Part shown: positions 20,321 through 28,662 of the stretch, piece by piece | Layout of the letters: every line of letters begins with the position of its first letter | Position numbering within the stretch: position 1 is the stretch's first letter | NCBI RefSeq assembly: GCF_018130765.1 | Contig: NZ_JAFCJZ010000003.1 | Coordinates: forward strand, 62,001-126,000 | From: Bradyrhizobium iriomotense | Lineage (GTDB): Bacteria > Pseudomonadota > Alphaproteobacteria > Rhizobiales > Xanthobacteraceae | DNA length: 64,000 nt | Direction of reading: 5' to 3' | Made by a program: the position numbers and the translations under genes | The notes under the pieces: model-generated | The model's input: the letters and a program-made list of their open reading frames with translations, nothing else | Database searches by the model: none | Told to the model about the DNA's origin: nothing

Positions 20321-21672
20321 GGCGCGGCTACCTTCGCATTCATCCAGTGCTCGAGATGGTGGATGTCGTAGCCGCCACGGCAGAATGCGGGATCGGCGAG
20401 GATCGCCTGATGCAACGGCACGTTGGTCCGGATGCCTTCGGCGCGCAGCTCGGACAAGGCGACACGCGCACGCGCCATTGCTTCCTCGCGGGTGCTGCCA
20501 TGGGCGATCAGCTTGCCGATCAGCGAGTCATAGTGCCGGGGAACGGTGGCGCCGGCGGTGATATGCGAATCGACGCGGATACCGATGCCGCCGGGAACAT
20601 CCCAGCACGTCACCGTGCCGGGCGAGGGCGCGAAAGTGGCGGGGTCTTCGGCATTGATGCGGAATTCAATGGCATGGCCGATACGCGCGATGTCGCCTTG
20701 CGCGATGCCCAGCGGCTCGCCTTGCGCGATCCGGATCTGCGCCTTGACGATGTCGATGCCCGTCGTCATCTCGGTGACGGGATGCTCCACTTGGACGCGC
20801 GTGTTCATCTCGATGAAGAAGAACTGCCCGTCCTCGTAGAGGAATTCGAAGGTGCCGGCGCCGCGATAGCCGATCCGCCGGCAGGCCTCGACGCAGCTTG
20901 CGCCCACCCGCTCGATCAGCGCGCGGTCGATGCCAGGCGCGGGAGCTTCCTCGACAACCTTCTGGTTCCTGCGCTGGAGCGAGCAGTCGCGGTCGCCGAG
21001 CCAGAGATGGTTGTCGTGCTGGTCGCACAGCACCTGGATCTCGATATGGCGCGGTTTTTCGAGGAATTTCTCGATATAGACCGCAGCGTTCTTGAAGGCC
21101 TTGCTTGCTTCCGCGCGGGTCAGCGCAAGCGCCTCGTCCAGCGCGCCTTCGCTGCGCACGATCCGCATGCCACGCCCGCCGCCGCCGCCGGCGGCCTTGA
21201 CGATGACGGGATATCCGATGCCTCGCGCGATCGCGCGCACCTCGGCCGGATCGTCCGGCAGGGCGCTGTCCGGCCCGGGCACGCAAGGCACGCCCGCCAT
21301 CCGCATCGCGCGCTTGGCCGCGACCTTGTCGCCCATGGTCCGGATACAATCGGCCGGCGGGCTGATGAAGGTGAGACCGGCGCGCGCGACCCGATCGGCG
21401 AACTCCGCACTCTCCGAGAGGAAGCCGTAACCCGGGTGGATCGCCTGGGCGCCGCTGACCTCGGCCGCGAGCAGGATCGCCGCAACGTTGAGATAGGTGC
21501 TGCTTGCCGGCGCCGGCCCGATGCAGAGCGCCTCGTCGGCGAGTGCGACATAGCGGGCGTCGCGGTCCGCTTCCGAGTGAATGACGACCGTCTTGAGACC
21601 CATCGCCCGACAGGCGCGCTGGATGCGAAGCGCGATCTCGCCGCGATTGGCGATCAGGACCTTGTCGAACAT
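20317..21672 (-). CDS. accC: Biotin carboxylase (AccC family)
   Basis: A 451-residue biotin carboxylase with complete architecture. The N-terminal domain is [17 protein letters not shown]...HPGYGFLSE, the ATP-grasp glycine loop [12 protein letters not shown], the central HIEIQVL and [18 protein letters not shown], the catalytic [14 protein letters not shown], and the C-terminal FRINAEDP. It carboxylates biotin on its carrier with ATP and bicarbonate. It starts at the accB stop (one-base overlap). This copy sits with AHS1/AHS2 genes and not with accA/accD, so it probably serves a dedicated carboxylase rather than fatty-acid synthesis. The symbol reflects family only. Confidence 0.92.
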   Translation of the reverse strand: MFDKVLIANRGEIALRIQRACRAMGLKTVVIHSEADRDARYVALADEALCIGPAPASSTYLNVAAILLAAEVSGAQAIHPGYGFLSESAEFADRVARAGLTFISPPADCIRTMGDKVAAKRAMRMAGVPCVPGPDSALPDDPAEVRAIARGIGYPVIVKAAGGGGGRGMRIVRSEGALDEALALTRAEASKAFKNAAVYIEKFLEKPRHIEIQVLCDQHDNHLWLGDRDCSLQRRNQKVVEEAPAPGIDRALIERVGASCVEACRRIGYRGAGTFEFLYEDGQFFFIEMNTRVQVEHPVTEMTTGIDIVKAQIRIAQGEPLGIAQGDIARIGHAIEFRINAEDPATFAPSPGTVTCWDVPGGIGIRVDSHITAGATVPRHYDSLIGKLIAHGSTREEAMARARVALSELRAEGIRTNVPLHQAILADPAFCRGGYDIHHLEHWMNAKVAAP

Positions 21673-22181
21673 CAGGATGAACCCGCAGGACCGATCCGGA
21701 ACAGGGCTTGACCCGCCGCGATCTCCTCACCGTTCTCCGCGAGGACCGCGAGCACGACGCCGGGCGCCTCGGCGGCGATATCGATGAAGGTCTTCATCGC
21801 TTCGATGATGCAGATCTTCTGCCCGGCCTCGATCCGCGCGCCGACCTCGACCAGCGGCGGCTCGTCTGGCGCCGCGGCCCGGTAGAAGATGCCATGCATC
21901 GGCGCGGGCACGACAATGTCGGCGGCAGCCTCGGGAGCAGGATTTTCCTGGTGATGGTGAGCAGGGGCCTCGACCTCGACCCGGTTCGCAGGCTGTGCCG
22001 GGACCCCAGACGCGCCTGCAGACGCGCGCTTGAGGATGCGGATGCGGGTGCCGTCCTGCGTGAGGTCCAGCTCCGCGATGGAGGAGCGCGTAACGAGATC
22101 GACGAGTTGTTCGATTTTAGAGAGGTCCACAGTCACGTTCCGCGTTGACGGCCTGTCGAGTTCGGGGCGTTCATGCGTCAC
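21672..22181 (-). CDS. accB: Biotin carboxyl carrier protein (AccB family), canonical
   Basis: A 169-residue BCCP: N-terminal helix region ([17 protein letters not shown]), a His/Ala/Pro-rich linker near 70-88, and a C-terminal biotinyl domain with the intact site IIEAMKTF, K130 being the biotin acceptor. The start is a GTG at 22181 that overlaps the SDR stop (GTGA). It is the active carrier for the neighbouring biotin carboxylase. The second, biotin-less carrier-like gene at the end of the same operon is unusual and is described separately. Confidence 0.92.
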   Translation of the reverse strand: MTHERPELDRPSTRNVTVDLSKIEQLVDLVTRSSIAELDLTQDGTRIRILKRASAGASGVPAQPANRVEVEAPAHHHQENPAPEAAADIVVPAPMHGIFYRAAAPDEPPLVEVGARIEAGQKICIIEAMKTFIDIAAEAPGVVLAVLAENGEEIAAGQALFRIGPAGSS

Positions 22182-22936
22182 TCCGCAGGCGGCCGGCTCT
22201 TCTGTGCAAAATTGAGGCCGCCGACGACCTGCTGGGTCGGCAGGACTTCCATGAAGGCGACATTCATGCGCGCCGGCGATCCAACCGCGAACGCGATCGA
22301 ATTCGCGATGTCCTCGGGCTGAAGCGAATCATAGTCGTCGAAGAAGCGGCGCTTGGCTTCGGCGAGATCACCCAGCAGCCGGCCGAAAACCTCGGTCTCG
22401 ACCCGGGCCGGCGATATCTCGGTGACGCGAACCCTGGTCCCGTAGAGATCGACGCGCAGTTGCTGCGACAACGAGTGAATGCCCGCCTTCGTGGCGTGAT
22501 ACACGGTGTTGCCGCCGCCAAACGCGTAATGGCCGGCGATCGAGGAGATGTTGACGACATGGCCGCGGTCGCGGCGCGCCATGCCCGGCACGACCAGCCG
22601 CGTCAGATGCAGGACCGCGCGCAAATTGACGTCGATGAGGGCGTCGACATCCTCGGGCGTGGTGTCCAGGATATTGCCGCGCCGGGACTGGCCGGCATTG
22701 TTGACCAGGACGTCGAACTCGGCTGACTTCGCCAATGAGGCAAGCGCATCGAGGTCGCTGATGTCGACTGCGCACGGGCGGCAGCCGGTCTCTGCGGACA
22801 GGGCGCTCAGGCGAGCGGCGTCGCGGGCGACGGCGTAGACTTCGAGCCCTTCCGCACTCAGGCGGCGAACCGTCGCAGCCCCTATTCCGGAGGATGCGCC
22901 CGTCACCAGGGCCGTCCGATAGTCCGAAAATCCCAT
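22178..22936 (-). CDS. SDR-family oxidoreductase, first gene of the minus-strand arm
   Basis: A 252-residue short-chain dehydrogenase with TGASSGIG at 12-19, NNAG, VNISSIAGHYAFG and YHATK. It is a paralogue of the plus-arm SDR (9412-10215), sharing long identical blocks such as MGFSDYRTALVTGASSGIG and LSQQLRVDLYGTRVRVTEI. The ATG at 22936 has AGAGGAG upstream; the frame extension to 22987 is rejected. It leads the operon SDR-accB-accC-pxpB2-pxpC2-BCCP-like, transcribed away from the LysR gene, whose product probably controls it. Confidence 0.9.
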   Translation of the reverse strand: MGFSDYRTALVTGASSGIGAATVRRLSAEGLEVYAVARDAARLSALSAETGCRPCAVDISDLDALASLAKSAEFDVLVNNAGQSRRGNILDTTPEDVDALIDVNLRAVLHLTRLVVPGMARRDRGHVVNISSIAGHYAFGGGNTVYHATKAGIHSLSQQLRVDLYGTRVRVTEISPARVETEVFGRLLGDLAEAKRRFFDDYDSLQPEDIANSIAFAVGSPARMNVAFMEVLPTQQVVGGLNFAQKSRPPAE

Positions 22937-23010
22937 CCGCGTGGGCTCCTCTGCTACCGTCCAACCCGCTGGTGGCGTCGGCTGCAACGCGAGCGGCGGA
23001 CGAGTTTAGC

Positions 23011-23079
23011 ACTAGCTATAGGCCCCTCAGGTTCCCGGTGGTAAGAACAATTCCTTCTGATCCCATAGCTTCAGCCTAT
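23011..23079. promoter_or_regulatory. Candidate LysR operator region
   Basis: The spacer between the divergent SDR/acc operon and the lysR gene holds an imperfect dyad at 23065-23079 (ATAG, seven bases, CTAT), the T-N11-A type of LysR box, and a second TAGCTATA dyad near 23013. Their position between the two start codons fits a site through which the LysR protein controls both itself and the operon. This is inferred from geometry only; no promoter boxes could be assigned with confidence. Confidence 0.35.
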
Positions 23080-23122
23080 TGCTGCTGCATTGCTCCCTGA
23101 CTGGATATCCGGAGACGCCGTA

Positions 23123-24109
23123 TTGGATACGAAACGTTTGGAGGCCTTCATCAAGGTCGTGGATCTCGGAAGCATGACGAGCGCGGCGAAGGTGCTGAAT
23201 GTCGCGCAGCCGGCCCTGAGCCAGCACATTGCGAGCCTGGAGGCGGATTTCAAGTGCAAGCTGCTCGACCGCAGCGCCCGCGGGGTCAAGCCCACCGAAG
23301 CCGGACGAATCCTCTACCGCTATGCCAAGTCGATCCAGCGGCAGATCGAAGAGGCGAGGCGCACCATTCTGGACAACAAGCCGGAGCTGACCGGCAACGT
23401 CACGATCGGTCTGGCCCCGCTCAGCTCGGCGGCATTGCTGGCGACCCCGCTGCTGATGCAGATCCGCGAACGCTATCCCGGCATCGTGCCCCACATCTAC
23501 GACAGCTCCGGGGTCATGCTCAGCGAGATGATGCTGAAGGGGAGCATGGATATGGCCGTCCTCTACGGCGAACGCCCCGTGACCGGTCTCGATTACAAGC
23601 CGCTGATGCGCGAGTACTTCTATCTTGTCGCGCCCCGCAGCATGTATCCGGAGCAGATGCCTTCGGAGGAGGTTTCGGCGGCGGAGGTCGCGCAATTCGA
23701 CCTGCTTCTTCCATATCGGGAATCCTTCCTGCGACAGACGGTCGAGCGGGTCTGCGCCGAGGTGGGACTCCGCCCGCGCATCGTCGCCGAGATCCATTCC
23801 CAATCGACCCTGTCTTCGGCGATTGCCGCCGGAGTGGGGGCGGCAGTGCTGCCGATGTCGATCGCAAGGGAGTTGCCGAACCTCGACGAACTCTGCATCC
23901 GGCGGATCAACGCGCCGTCGGCCTCGCAGCAGATGTCGCTATGCATTTCCGATAACGCTGCGTTGTCCGACGCCGCATTCGCCGTCTACAAGATCCTGCT
24001 CGAGATCATCGTCAAGACCTGGGGGCCGTTCGATGCCCAGCTCGGCTCGGCTGCCATCGCCGCGGCTGGCCCAACGTCGCCTCCGGATGGGCCGAAGGAC
24101 GAGCCATAA
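23123..24109 (+). CDS. LysR-family transcriptional regulator
   Basis: A 328-residue LysR regulator: N-terminal winged HTH (LEAFIKVVDLGSMTSAAKVL, ALSQHIASLE) and a periplasmic-binding-like effector domain from about residue 90. A TTG at 23123 is chosen as start because GGAG lies eight bases before it and the protein then begins MDTKRLEAF, the normal LysR length before the HTH; a further TTG at 23090 lacks such a site. It is divergent from the SDR/accBC/pxp operon and upstream of the RraA-like and NHL genes, and so is the likely local regulator of the catabolic locus. Confidence 0.88.
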   Translation: MDTKRLEAFIKVVDLGSMTSAAKVLNVAQPALSQHIASLEADFKCKLLDRSARGVKPTEAGRILYRYAKSIQRQIEEARRTILDNKPELTGNVTIGLAPLSSAALLATPLLMQIRERYPGIVPHIYDSSGVMLSEMMLKGSMDMAVLYGERPVTGLDYKPLMREYFYLVAPRSMYPEQMPSEEVSAAEVAQFDLLLPYRESFLRQTVERVCAEVGLRPRIVAEIHSQSTLSSAIAAGVGAAVLPMSIARELPNLDELCIRRINAPSASQQMSLCISDNAALSDAAFAVYKILLEIIVKTWGPFDAQLGSAAIAAAGPTSPPDGPKDEP

Positions 24110-24205
24110 CGAAACACGATGCGGCAATCCTAAAATCTGAATTTGCCGCCCCAGGGCGGTTGGTTATGGAGGTGTAACGGAGATCGCGACCGCAAGGAGG
24201 TTACC

Positions 24206-24877
24206 ATGGTGCATGTAATCAGGACATTCGATCGGCCCGCCGCCGAGCTTGTCGAGCGCATCAAGAAGTTTCCTCCGTCCACCCTTCACGAGGCGCAGGG
24301 GCGATCGGGCGCGCTGACCTCCCGCATCAAGCCGATCTATTCCGGGATGCGCGCCTGCGGGCCGGCACTGACGGTGAGCTGCCATCCAGCCGACAACATG
24401 ATGCTGATCACGGCGATCTCGCTGGCCAAGCCGGGCGACGTGCTCGTGGTGAGCGCGGGCGATCATCCCGAGCAGGGCGGCTTCGGCGAGGTGCTGGCGA
24501 CGGCCTGCGTGGCCAAGGGTATCGTCGGGCTGGTCACGGATGCCGGCGTTCGCGACGGTCTTGCGGTGCGTGACACCGGCTTCAACGTCTTCTCCTACGG
24601 CCTCTGCATGAAAGGCACCGTCAAGGAGACCCTCGGCACCATCAATCAGCCGATCGTCATCGGTGGCATTGCCGTCCGCCCCGGCGACATCGTCAGCGCC
24701 GATGACGACGGCGTCGTGATCGTGCCGAAGGAGAACATCGCCGACGTCTGCGCCAAGTCGGCGGCGCGCGAGGACAAGGAAGCCGGCGTGATGAAGGCGC
24801 TCAAGGCCGGCGGCGACATTCTCGAGCTCTCCGGCATCGGCAAGGTGCTCGAATCCAAGGGCTGCACGTTCGGCTAA
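24206..24877 (+). CDS. RraA-like / HMG-CHA aldolase family protein
   Basis: A 223-residue protein of the RraA superfamily, which includes class II 4-hydroxy-4-methyl-2-oxoglutarate and 4-carboxy-4-hydroxy-2-oxoadipate aldolases as well as the RNase E inhibitor RraA. The active-site pattern GFGE (92-95) followed by TDAGVRD (111-117) keeps the Arg-Asp pair used by the aldolases to bind the 2-oxo acid and the metal. AAGGAGG five bases before the ATG at 24206 is a strong ribosome-binding site; the frame extends upstream without it. In this catabolic setting an aldolase or decarboxylase on a 2-oxo acid is more likely than an RNase regulator. Confidence 0.8.
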   Translation: MVHVIRTFDRPAAELVERIKKFPPSTLHEAQGRSGALTSRIKPIYSGMRACGPALTVSCHPADNMMLITAISLAKPGDVLVVSAGDHPEQGGFGEVLATACVAKGIVGLVTDAGVRDGLAVRDTGFNVFSYGLCMKGTVKETLGTINQPIVIGGIAVRPGDIVSADDDGVVIVPKENIADVCAKSAAREDKEAGVMKALKAGGDILELSGIGKVLESKGCTFG

Positions 24878-24901
24878 GCCATCCCGCATCGCGCGCTTGC
24901 A

Positions 24902-25903
24902 ATGATGGGAGATCAGGTGTCAGCCATTCTCGGCTCGGGGGAGCATCGCTACCGCGTCGTCGACAATTGGGCGAAGCTGCCGGATGGCTGGCAGCTCACC
25001 GATGTCGCCTCCGTCGCGGTTGACAGCAAGGATCGCATCTACGTCTTCAACCGCGGCGCCCATCCGATGGTGGTGTTCGACCGCGACGGCAATTTCCTGC
25101 GCAGTTTTGGCGAGGGGCTGTTCTCCCGCGCCCACGGCCTGCACATCGATGCCGACGACAATCTCTACTGCACCGACGACGGCGACCACACCGTGCGCAA
25201 GTGTACGACGGACGGCAAGGTCCTGCTGACGATCGGCGTCCCCGAAAAGCCCGCGCCGTTCATGAGCGGCGATCCCTTCCATCGCTGCACCCACACCGCT
25301 TTGTCGCCGAAGGGCGAGATCTACGTTTCCGACGGCTACGGCAACGCCCGCATCCACAAATTCACGCCGGACGGCAAGCTGGTCAAGAGTTGGGGCGCGC
25401 CCGGTACCGATCCCGGCCAGTTCAACATCGTGCACAATATCGTCGCTGATGCTGATGGCTGGGTCTATGTCGCCGATCGCGAGAACCATCGCGTGCAGGT
25501 GTTCGACGGCAACGGAAAATACGAGACGCAGTGGAACAATCTGCACCGGCCGTGCGCATTGTGCTGTTGCGGCGGGGCTAAGAACCCCACCTTCGTTATT
25601 GGCGAGCTCGGCCCCGCCATGCCGGTCAACCGCAAGGTGCCCAATCTCGGCCCGCGGCTGTCGATCGTGGACGCAAAGGGCAAGCGCATCGCGCGGCTCG
25701 GCGGCGAGGATGGCCCAGGTCTCGCAAGCGGCAAGTTCCTCGCGCCGCATGGCATCGCGCTGGACTCCAGAGGCGACATGTATGTTGGCGAGGTCGGCGT
25801 CACCGACTGGAAGACGAACTTCCCGGACGAGGACATGCCGGAATTGGTCCGCACCTCGCGTTGCCTGCAGAAGCTGGAGCGGGTAGCCGAGATTGCTCGC
25901 TAG
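24902..25903 (+). CDS. NHL-repeat beta-propeller protein
   Basis: A 333-residue protein built of NHL repeats (AVDSKDRIYVFNRG, HIDADDNLYCTDDG, ALSPKGEIYVSDGYGN, VADADGWVYVADRENHRV, ALDSRGDMYVGEVG), the type often annotated as peptidyl-alpha-hydroxyglycine alpha-amidating-lyase-like. No signal peptide is seen, so it is probably cytosolic. A Cys-rich segment (ALCCCGGAK) interrupts the propeller near residue 220. Two tandem ATGs at 24902 lack a ribosome-binding site, whereas a GTG at 24917 has GGGAG five bases upstream and may be the true start. It follows the RraA-like gene by 24 bases and is probably cotranscribed. Function unknown; lactonase-like activity is possible. Confidence 0.75.
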   Translation: MMGDQVSAILGSGEHRYRVVDNWAKLPDGWQLTDVASVAVDSKDRIYVFNRGAHPMVVFDRDGNFLRSFGEGLFSRAHGLHIDADDNLYCTDDGDHTVRKCTTDGKVLLTIGVPEKPAPFMSGDPFHRCTHTALSPKGEIYVSDGYGNARIHKFTPDGKLVKSWGAPGTDPGQFNIVHNIVADADGWVYVADRENHRVQVFDGNGKYETQWNNLHRPCALCCCGGAKNPTFVIGELGPAMPVNRKVPNLGPRLSIVDAKGKRIARLGGEDGPGLASGKFLAPHGIALDSRGDMYVGEVGVTDWKTNFPDEDMPELVRTSRCLQKLERVAEIAR

Positions 25904-26378
25904 GGGCTAGCCTTGACGACTGGCCGGGGCTTCCCGACGCCGGCGCCGCGTCCGGCTACAGGGTTGTCCTGTGCCGTGGATATACTGACGCTCGGTGGGG
26001 CAGGGGTTCTTGGCGCCAAGCGAACCATTTTCGATTTGCCTTGATCTTCTCCGCGGCAGTTAGCTCTCTCCGCCGTAGTTCGGCCCCTCCGCCGTCGGCG
26101 GAACCGGCAGATGGTCGGTGACGCAGAAGGCTTCCGGATCGGGCGGTGCTGACCTGGATGGCTCTGCGTTGCCGACGGGTGACGACGTCGAACCGGTATG
26201 ACGCCTATCTCAATGCGACGCAGGTGGTGGTGTCGACGCCGGACGGGTTCAGCAAGGTCAGCACCCGGCCTTCCCTGCGCCCTCTTGGCTTAGAGGGCAG
26301 AGCGAGGATGCAAAGCTCGGGCGAAATCCGCCGCGAGAATGCAGAGGTGTGTCAGCAAGCATTGAACGTTTATATGGA
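25904..26378. other. 475-base stretch without a supported gene
   Basis: Between the NHL gene and the lipoprotein gene. Both strands contain only short open frames without ribosome-binding sites or coherent protein features. The right part (about 26262-26356) carries a hairpin and downstream sequence that resemble an interspersed repeat of Bradyrhizobium-type genomes. The rest holds nothing I recognise. This stretch marks the boundary between the catabolic locus and the island of exported proteins. Confidence 0.6.
26262..26356. repeat. Hairpin-containing interspersed repeat fragment
   Basis: A perfect seven-base stem with six-base loop (GCCCTCT TGGCTT AGAGGGC, 26279-26298) is preceded by CGGCCTTCCCTGC and followed by CTCGGGCGAAATCCGCCGCGAG. 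From memory, similar hairpin-plus-tail segments recur many times in Bradyrhizobium chromosomes, so this is probably one degenerate copy. Only one copy is in the window, so repetition cannot be shown here. Confidence 0.4.
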
Positions 26379-27053
26379 TCATTTTTTCCGTTCCCAGCGG
26401 GTATCCTCTGCGAATTCCCAGCAGTCGGCGGTCGGGTGGAATAGCAACTGGCCTTCCGGATCCGGATGCGTTCCCTTCGGAATCGGCTTGCCGTTGGCGT
26501 CCAGCGGGTTGCCGATGCCATCCCCGCCGCTCGACTGGCCGTCATAGTGGATGCGCGACCATTCGACCGAGAGGTCGTTGCTCTGGCTCTGGTTGAACTG
26601 GAGATCGAGATATTCGTCAGCGTCTCCTGCGCGGGACGGCTTCGCTGGCTTGTAGTGGTAATCCTGCATCTTGACGGGAAAGCTCGGATAGTTCGGTGCA
26701 TCAAAGGTTCGCTCCGAAATCTTCTCTCCGCGTGGACCCAGCACCGCGTAGCGGACCTCCGCCGCGCTATATTTTTGGCGAACGGCCTTCGAGCTCGCGA
26801 AGGCATTGAAGAATGTCCGATAGTCCTGAGTCTTGCAGGCGTTGCTCACCATATCGAGCGAAATCCGGTCAGACTCGCTGAGGGGCTGCGTCGGAGTGGC
26901 GGTGTGCTTGGACCGCGCGGCGCTCGTGTTCTGAGCCAGTATCACAAGCCGTCCAGGTTCGCTGGAGCCGGCGTGGGAATTACCGCAGGCGCCCAGCACG
27001 CAGACCGGCAGCAGCAAGGTCAGCGCGAAGGCGCGGGCATGGGCAGGGATCAC
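26379..27053 (-). CDS. Putative lipoprotein of unknown function
   Basis: A 224-residue protein with a type II signal peptide: hydrophobic stretch FALTLLLPVCVL followed by the lipobox LGAC (Cys about residue 23), so it should be lipid-anchored in the cell envelope. The mature part has a Ser/Thr-rich spacer and a compact domain starting near DRISLDMVSNACKTQD with several aromatic residues and a late cysteine. The start is a GTG at 27053; no in-frame ATG fits. I do not recognise the family. It is divergent from the secreted-protein gene at 27210 and is the only exported-protein unit of this island without the shared upstream motif in its own orientation. Confidence 0.72.
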   Translation of the reverse strand: MIPAHARAFALTLLLPVCVLGACGNSHAGSSEPGRLVILAQNTSAARSKHTATPTQPLSESDRISLDMVSNACKTQDYRTFFNAFASSKAVRQKYSAAEVRYAVLGPRGEKISERTFDAPNYPSFPVKMQDYHYKPAKPSRAGDADEYLDLQFNQSQSNDLSVEWSRIHYDGQSSGGDGIGNPLDANGKPIPKGTHPDPEGQLLFHPTADCWEFAEDTRWERKK

Positions 27054-27131
27054 TATGGGCCACCTCGCTGGTCGGACAAATCATCAGCGCTTTCAAACTA
27101 CAAGGAGGCCGCGGACGCCACTTGCGAAAGC

Positions 27132-27158
27132 GTACCGGTGCATCGCCTTCGTTGACGG
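27132..27158 (+). promoter_or_regulatory. Shared island motif, site A
   Basis: ACCGGTGCATC at 27134-27144 followed after seven bases by TTGACGG (27152-27158), oriented toward the secreted-protein gene whose ATG lies 76 bases downstream. Site D (33611) has the same two blocks with the same spacing, although the seven bases between them differ. Two offset CGG-containing half-sites about 20 bases apart would suit the dimeric direct-repeat binding of LytTR regulators such as the one encoded at 28763-29542. Confidence 0.6.
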
Positions 27159-27209
27159 AAGCCGGCGACGCTGGCCACAGATGGGCTGGCGGTTCAGGAG
27201 AGATGCCGG

Positions 27210-27674
27210 ATGGGAAATGCGACGCGTCGGGCAAGTTTGGCCATTGGCTGGGCGGCCGCGACTCTGTGCCTGCCGACTCTGGCTCATGCCGGCGGACGCC
27301 TGCCGATTTCGCCCGTGACGAAGAGCTTCAAGTCGCATCGGGCATGTGTTGCGTCGCTGGAAGCGACCTATGCGGAGGATCGCAGGCAGATCGTCCCCCG
27401 AGCCATCGATGCGAACGGCAACACGCGGGAGACCAACCTTCTGACCAAGGGGATCGAGCGGCTCGGCCCCAAGACGGCGCGCTACGACGCCACGATTTGG
27501 TATCACAACGGTGGACTGCGCGCTGACCTGCCAGGGCAACAGCTCGAAACCAGCCACAGCTACAGACATCGCATCCGGCAGTGCGAGGGCAGGGTCATGA
27601 CGACTTCAGGGGGCGATGGTTACACGCTCAGCACGTTCGATGCCGCCGACACGCCGGATCGCCCGAAACAATGA
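27210..27674 (+). CDS. Secreted protein of unknown function
   Basis: A 154-residue protein with a clear Sec signal peptide (hydrophobic SLAIGWAAATLCLPTLAHAGG, cleavage after AHA). The mature part contains two cysteines (in SHRACVAS and IRQCEGR) that could form a disulfide, and the motif ERLGPKTARYDATIWYHNG. It carries the shared motif (site A) 76 bases before its ATG and overlaps the following LprI-like gene by four bases (ATGA). Not assigned to a known family; periplasmic location inferred from the signal peptide. Confidence 0.75.
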   Translation: MGNATRRASLAIGWAAATLCLPTLAHAGGRLPISPVTKSFKSHRACVASLEATYAEDRRQIVPRAIDANGNTRETNLLTKGIERLGPKTARYDATIWYHNGGLRADLPGQQLETSHSYRHRIRQCEGRVMTTSGGDGYTLSTFDAADTPDRPKQ

Positions 27675-28090
27675 GGCGTCTGGCATTGGTTCTCCTGGCA
27701 ATCTCATGCGGGCAATCGACCGCATTGCTGCGCGCCGAACCGGCCGCGCGGGTGGAATCCCGCTTGTCCCCGGATTTCGGCAAATGCGCCTCACGGAGCG
27801 GCGGAGAAACGGCTGCGATGCGCGACTGCGCGGCACAGGAATATGAGCGCCTGGATCGCAAGCTCAACGATGCCTGGCGCGAGACCATGTCTCGCATGGC
27901 GGGCAACGAAGCCCGGTCGCGGCTGCGGCAGCTTCAGCGCGAATGGATCAAGGTCCGTTGGGCTGAATGCGACGAACAGGTCGCGCAGTCCGGCATGGCC
28001 GGTGGAACGGGCGGTCTCCTCATCTACGACACCTGCCAGCTCGAGGTGGTCGCCCGGCGGATTTCCTGGCTTGAAGCCTACCATCCCTGA
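27671..28090 (+). CDS. LprI-like / DUF1311 exported protein
   Basis: A 139-residue exported protein with an N-terminal signal (LALVLLAISCGQSTALLRAE) and the lysozyme-inhibitor LprI domain: FGKCAS, RDCAAQEYERLDRKLNDAWRE, LRQLQREWIKVRWAEC and DTCQLEVVARRISWLE. The family places conserved Cys residues around two amphipathic helices and includes periplasmic lysozyme inhibitors. The ATG at 27671 overlaps the preceding stop, so the two exported proteins are made together. The frame extends further upstream only through the neighbouring gene. A role at the envelope or peptidoglycan is suggested. Confidence 0.82.
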   Translation: MRRLALVLLAISCGQSTALLRAEPAARVESRLSPDFGKCASRSGGETAAMRDCAAQEYERLDRKLNDAWRETMSRMAGNEARSRLRQLQREWIKVRWAECDEQVAQSGMAGGTGGLLIYDTCQLEVVARRISWLEAYHP

Positions 28091-28120
28091 CTGGCCGGAG
28101 ACGGTCATCGCGCTACGACA

Positions 28121-28525
28121 CTAGTGGTGCTCTCTGACTTGCAGGCGAGTAGCGACAATGGCCGAAGCGAACAGCACGACCGAAACGAGCGGGATGATTT
28201 CGGTGATGTGCAGGCCAAGGATGTTCCGTTCAAGACCGCCGGGGTAGGTCAGCGATCCTCCGTAGAGGCTGGAAAGGGCATGCGAGGCGAGGATGCCGCC
28301 CATCACGCAAAGACCGATGATGCTCGCCAACATGATCTGGCCGCGGCGCCAGACGAGCCAGAGGCTCAATGCGGCCAGCGCGCAGTTGGTGATGAGTTGC
28401 CAGACCTCGTGAAACCGCATGTGCGGCGTCCATTCGGGATTGAACACGTGTGTCACGCTGATCTCGAGGATCGGGATGACCGCCCCAAATATGAGCACCC
28501 CGATTGTCACAAGCATCTTCGGCAT
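28121..28525 (-). CDS. Four-helix integral membrane protein of unknown function
   Basis: A 134-residue protein with four predicted membrane segments (roughly 4-26, 42-60, 66-86 and 107-127) and a short charged C-terminus. An acidic HEVW follows the first periplasmic loop. No enzyme motif is visible. It is convergent with the LprI-like gene (30 bases apart). The shared island motif, in reverse orientation (site B), lies 108 bases upstream of its ATG, linking it to the local regulon. The family is not recognised. Confidence 0.75.
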   Translation of the reverse strand: MPKMLVTIGVLIFGAVIPILEISVTHVFNPEWTPHMRFHEVWQLITNCALAALSLWLVWRRGQIMLASIIGLCVMGGILASHALSSLYGGSLTYPGGLERNILGLHITEIIPLVSVVLFASAIVATRLQVREHH

Positions 28526-28609
28526 CTCGCCAAATTCCCGTTCCGTGTGCGTCCCGGCGAAATTCGACCAGGACCGACGCGGTATTGTTGGTGAATTTGC
28601 AACGGGGAG

Positions 28610-28636
28610 GGCAATCGCTTCCGTCGTACCGGTACA
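28610..28636 (-). promoter_or_regulatory. Shared island motif, site B (minus orientation)
   Basis: On the minus strand GTACCGGTAC (28626-28635, a perfect 10-base palindrome) is followed by ATTGCC at 28610-28615. The spacing is the same as at site F, which reads ATTGCC in the identical position. It is oriented toward the membrane-protein gene starting at 28525. The orientation agrees with the downstream gene, as at the other sites. Confidence 0.5.
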
Positions 28637-28662
28637 CCGATCATTTCCGGCAAACCTCGCTC

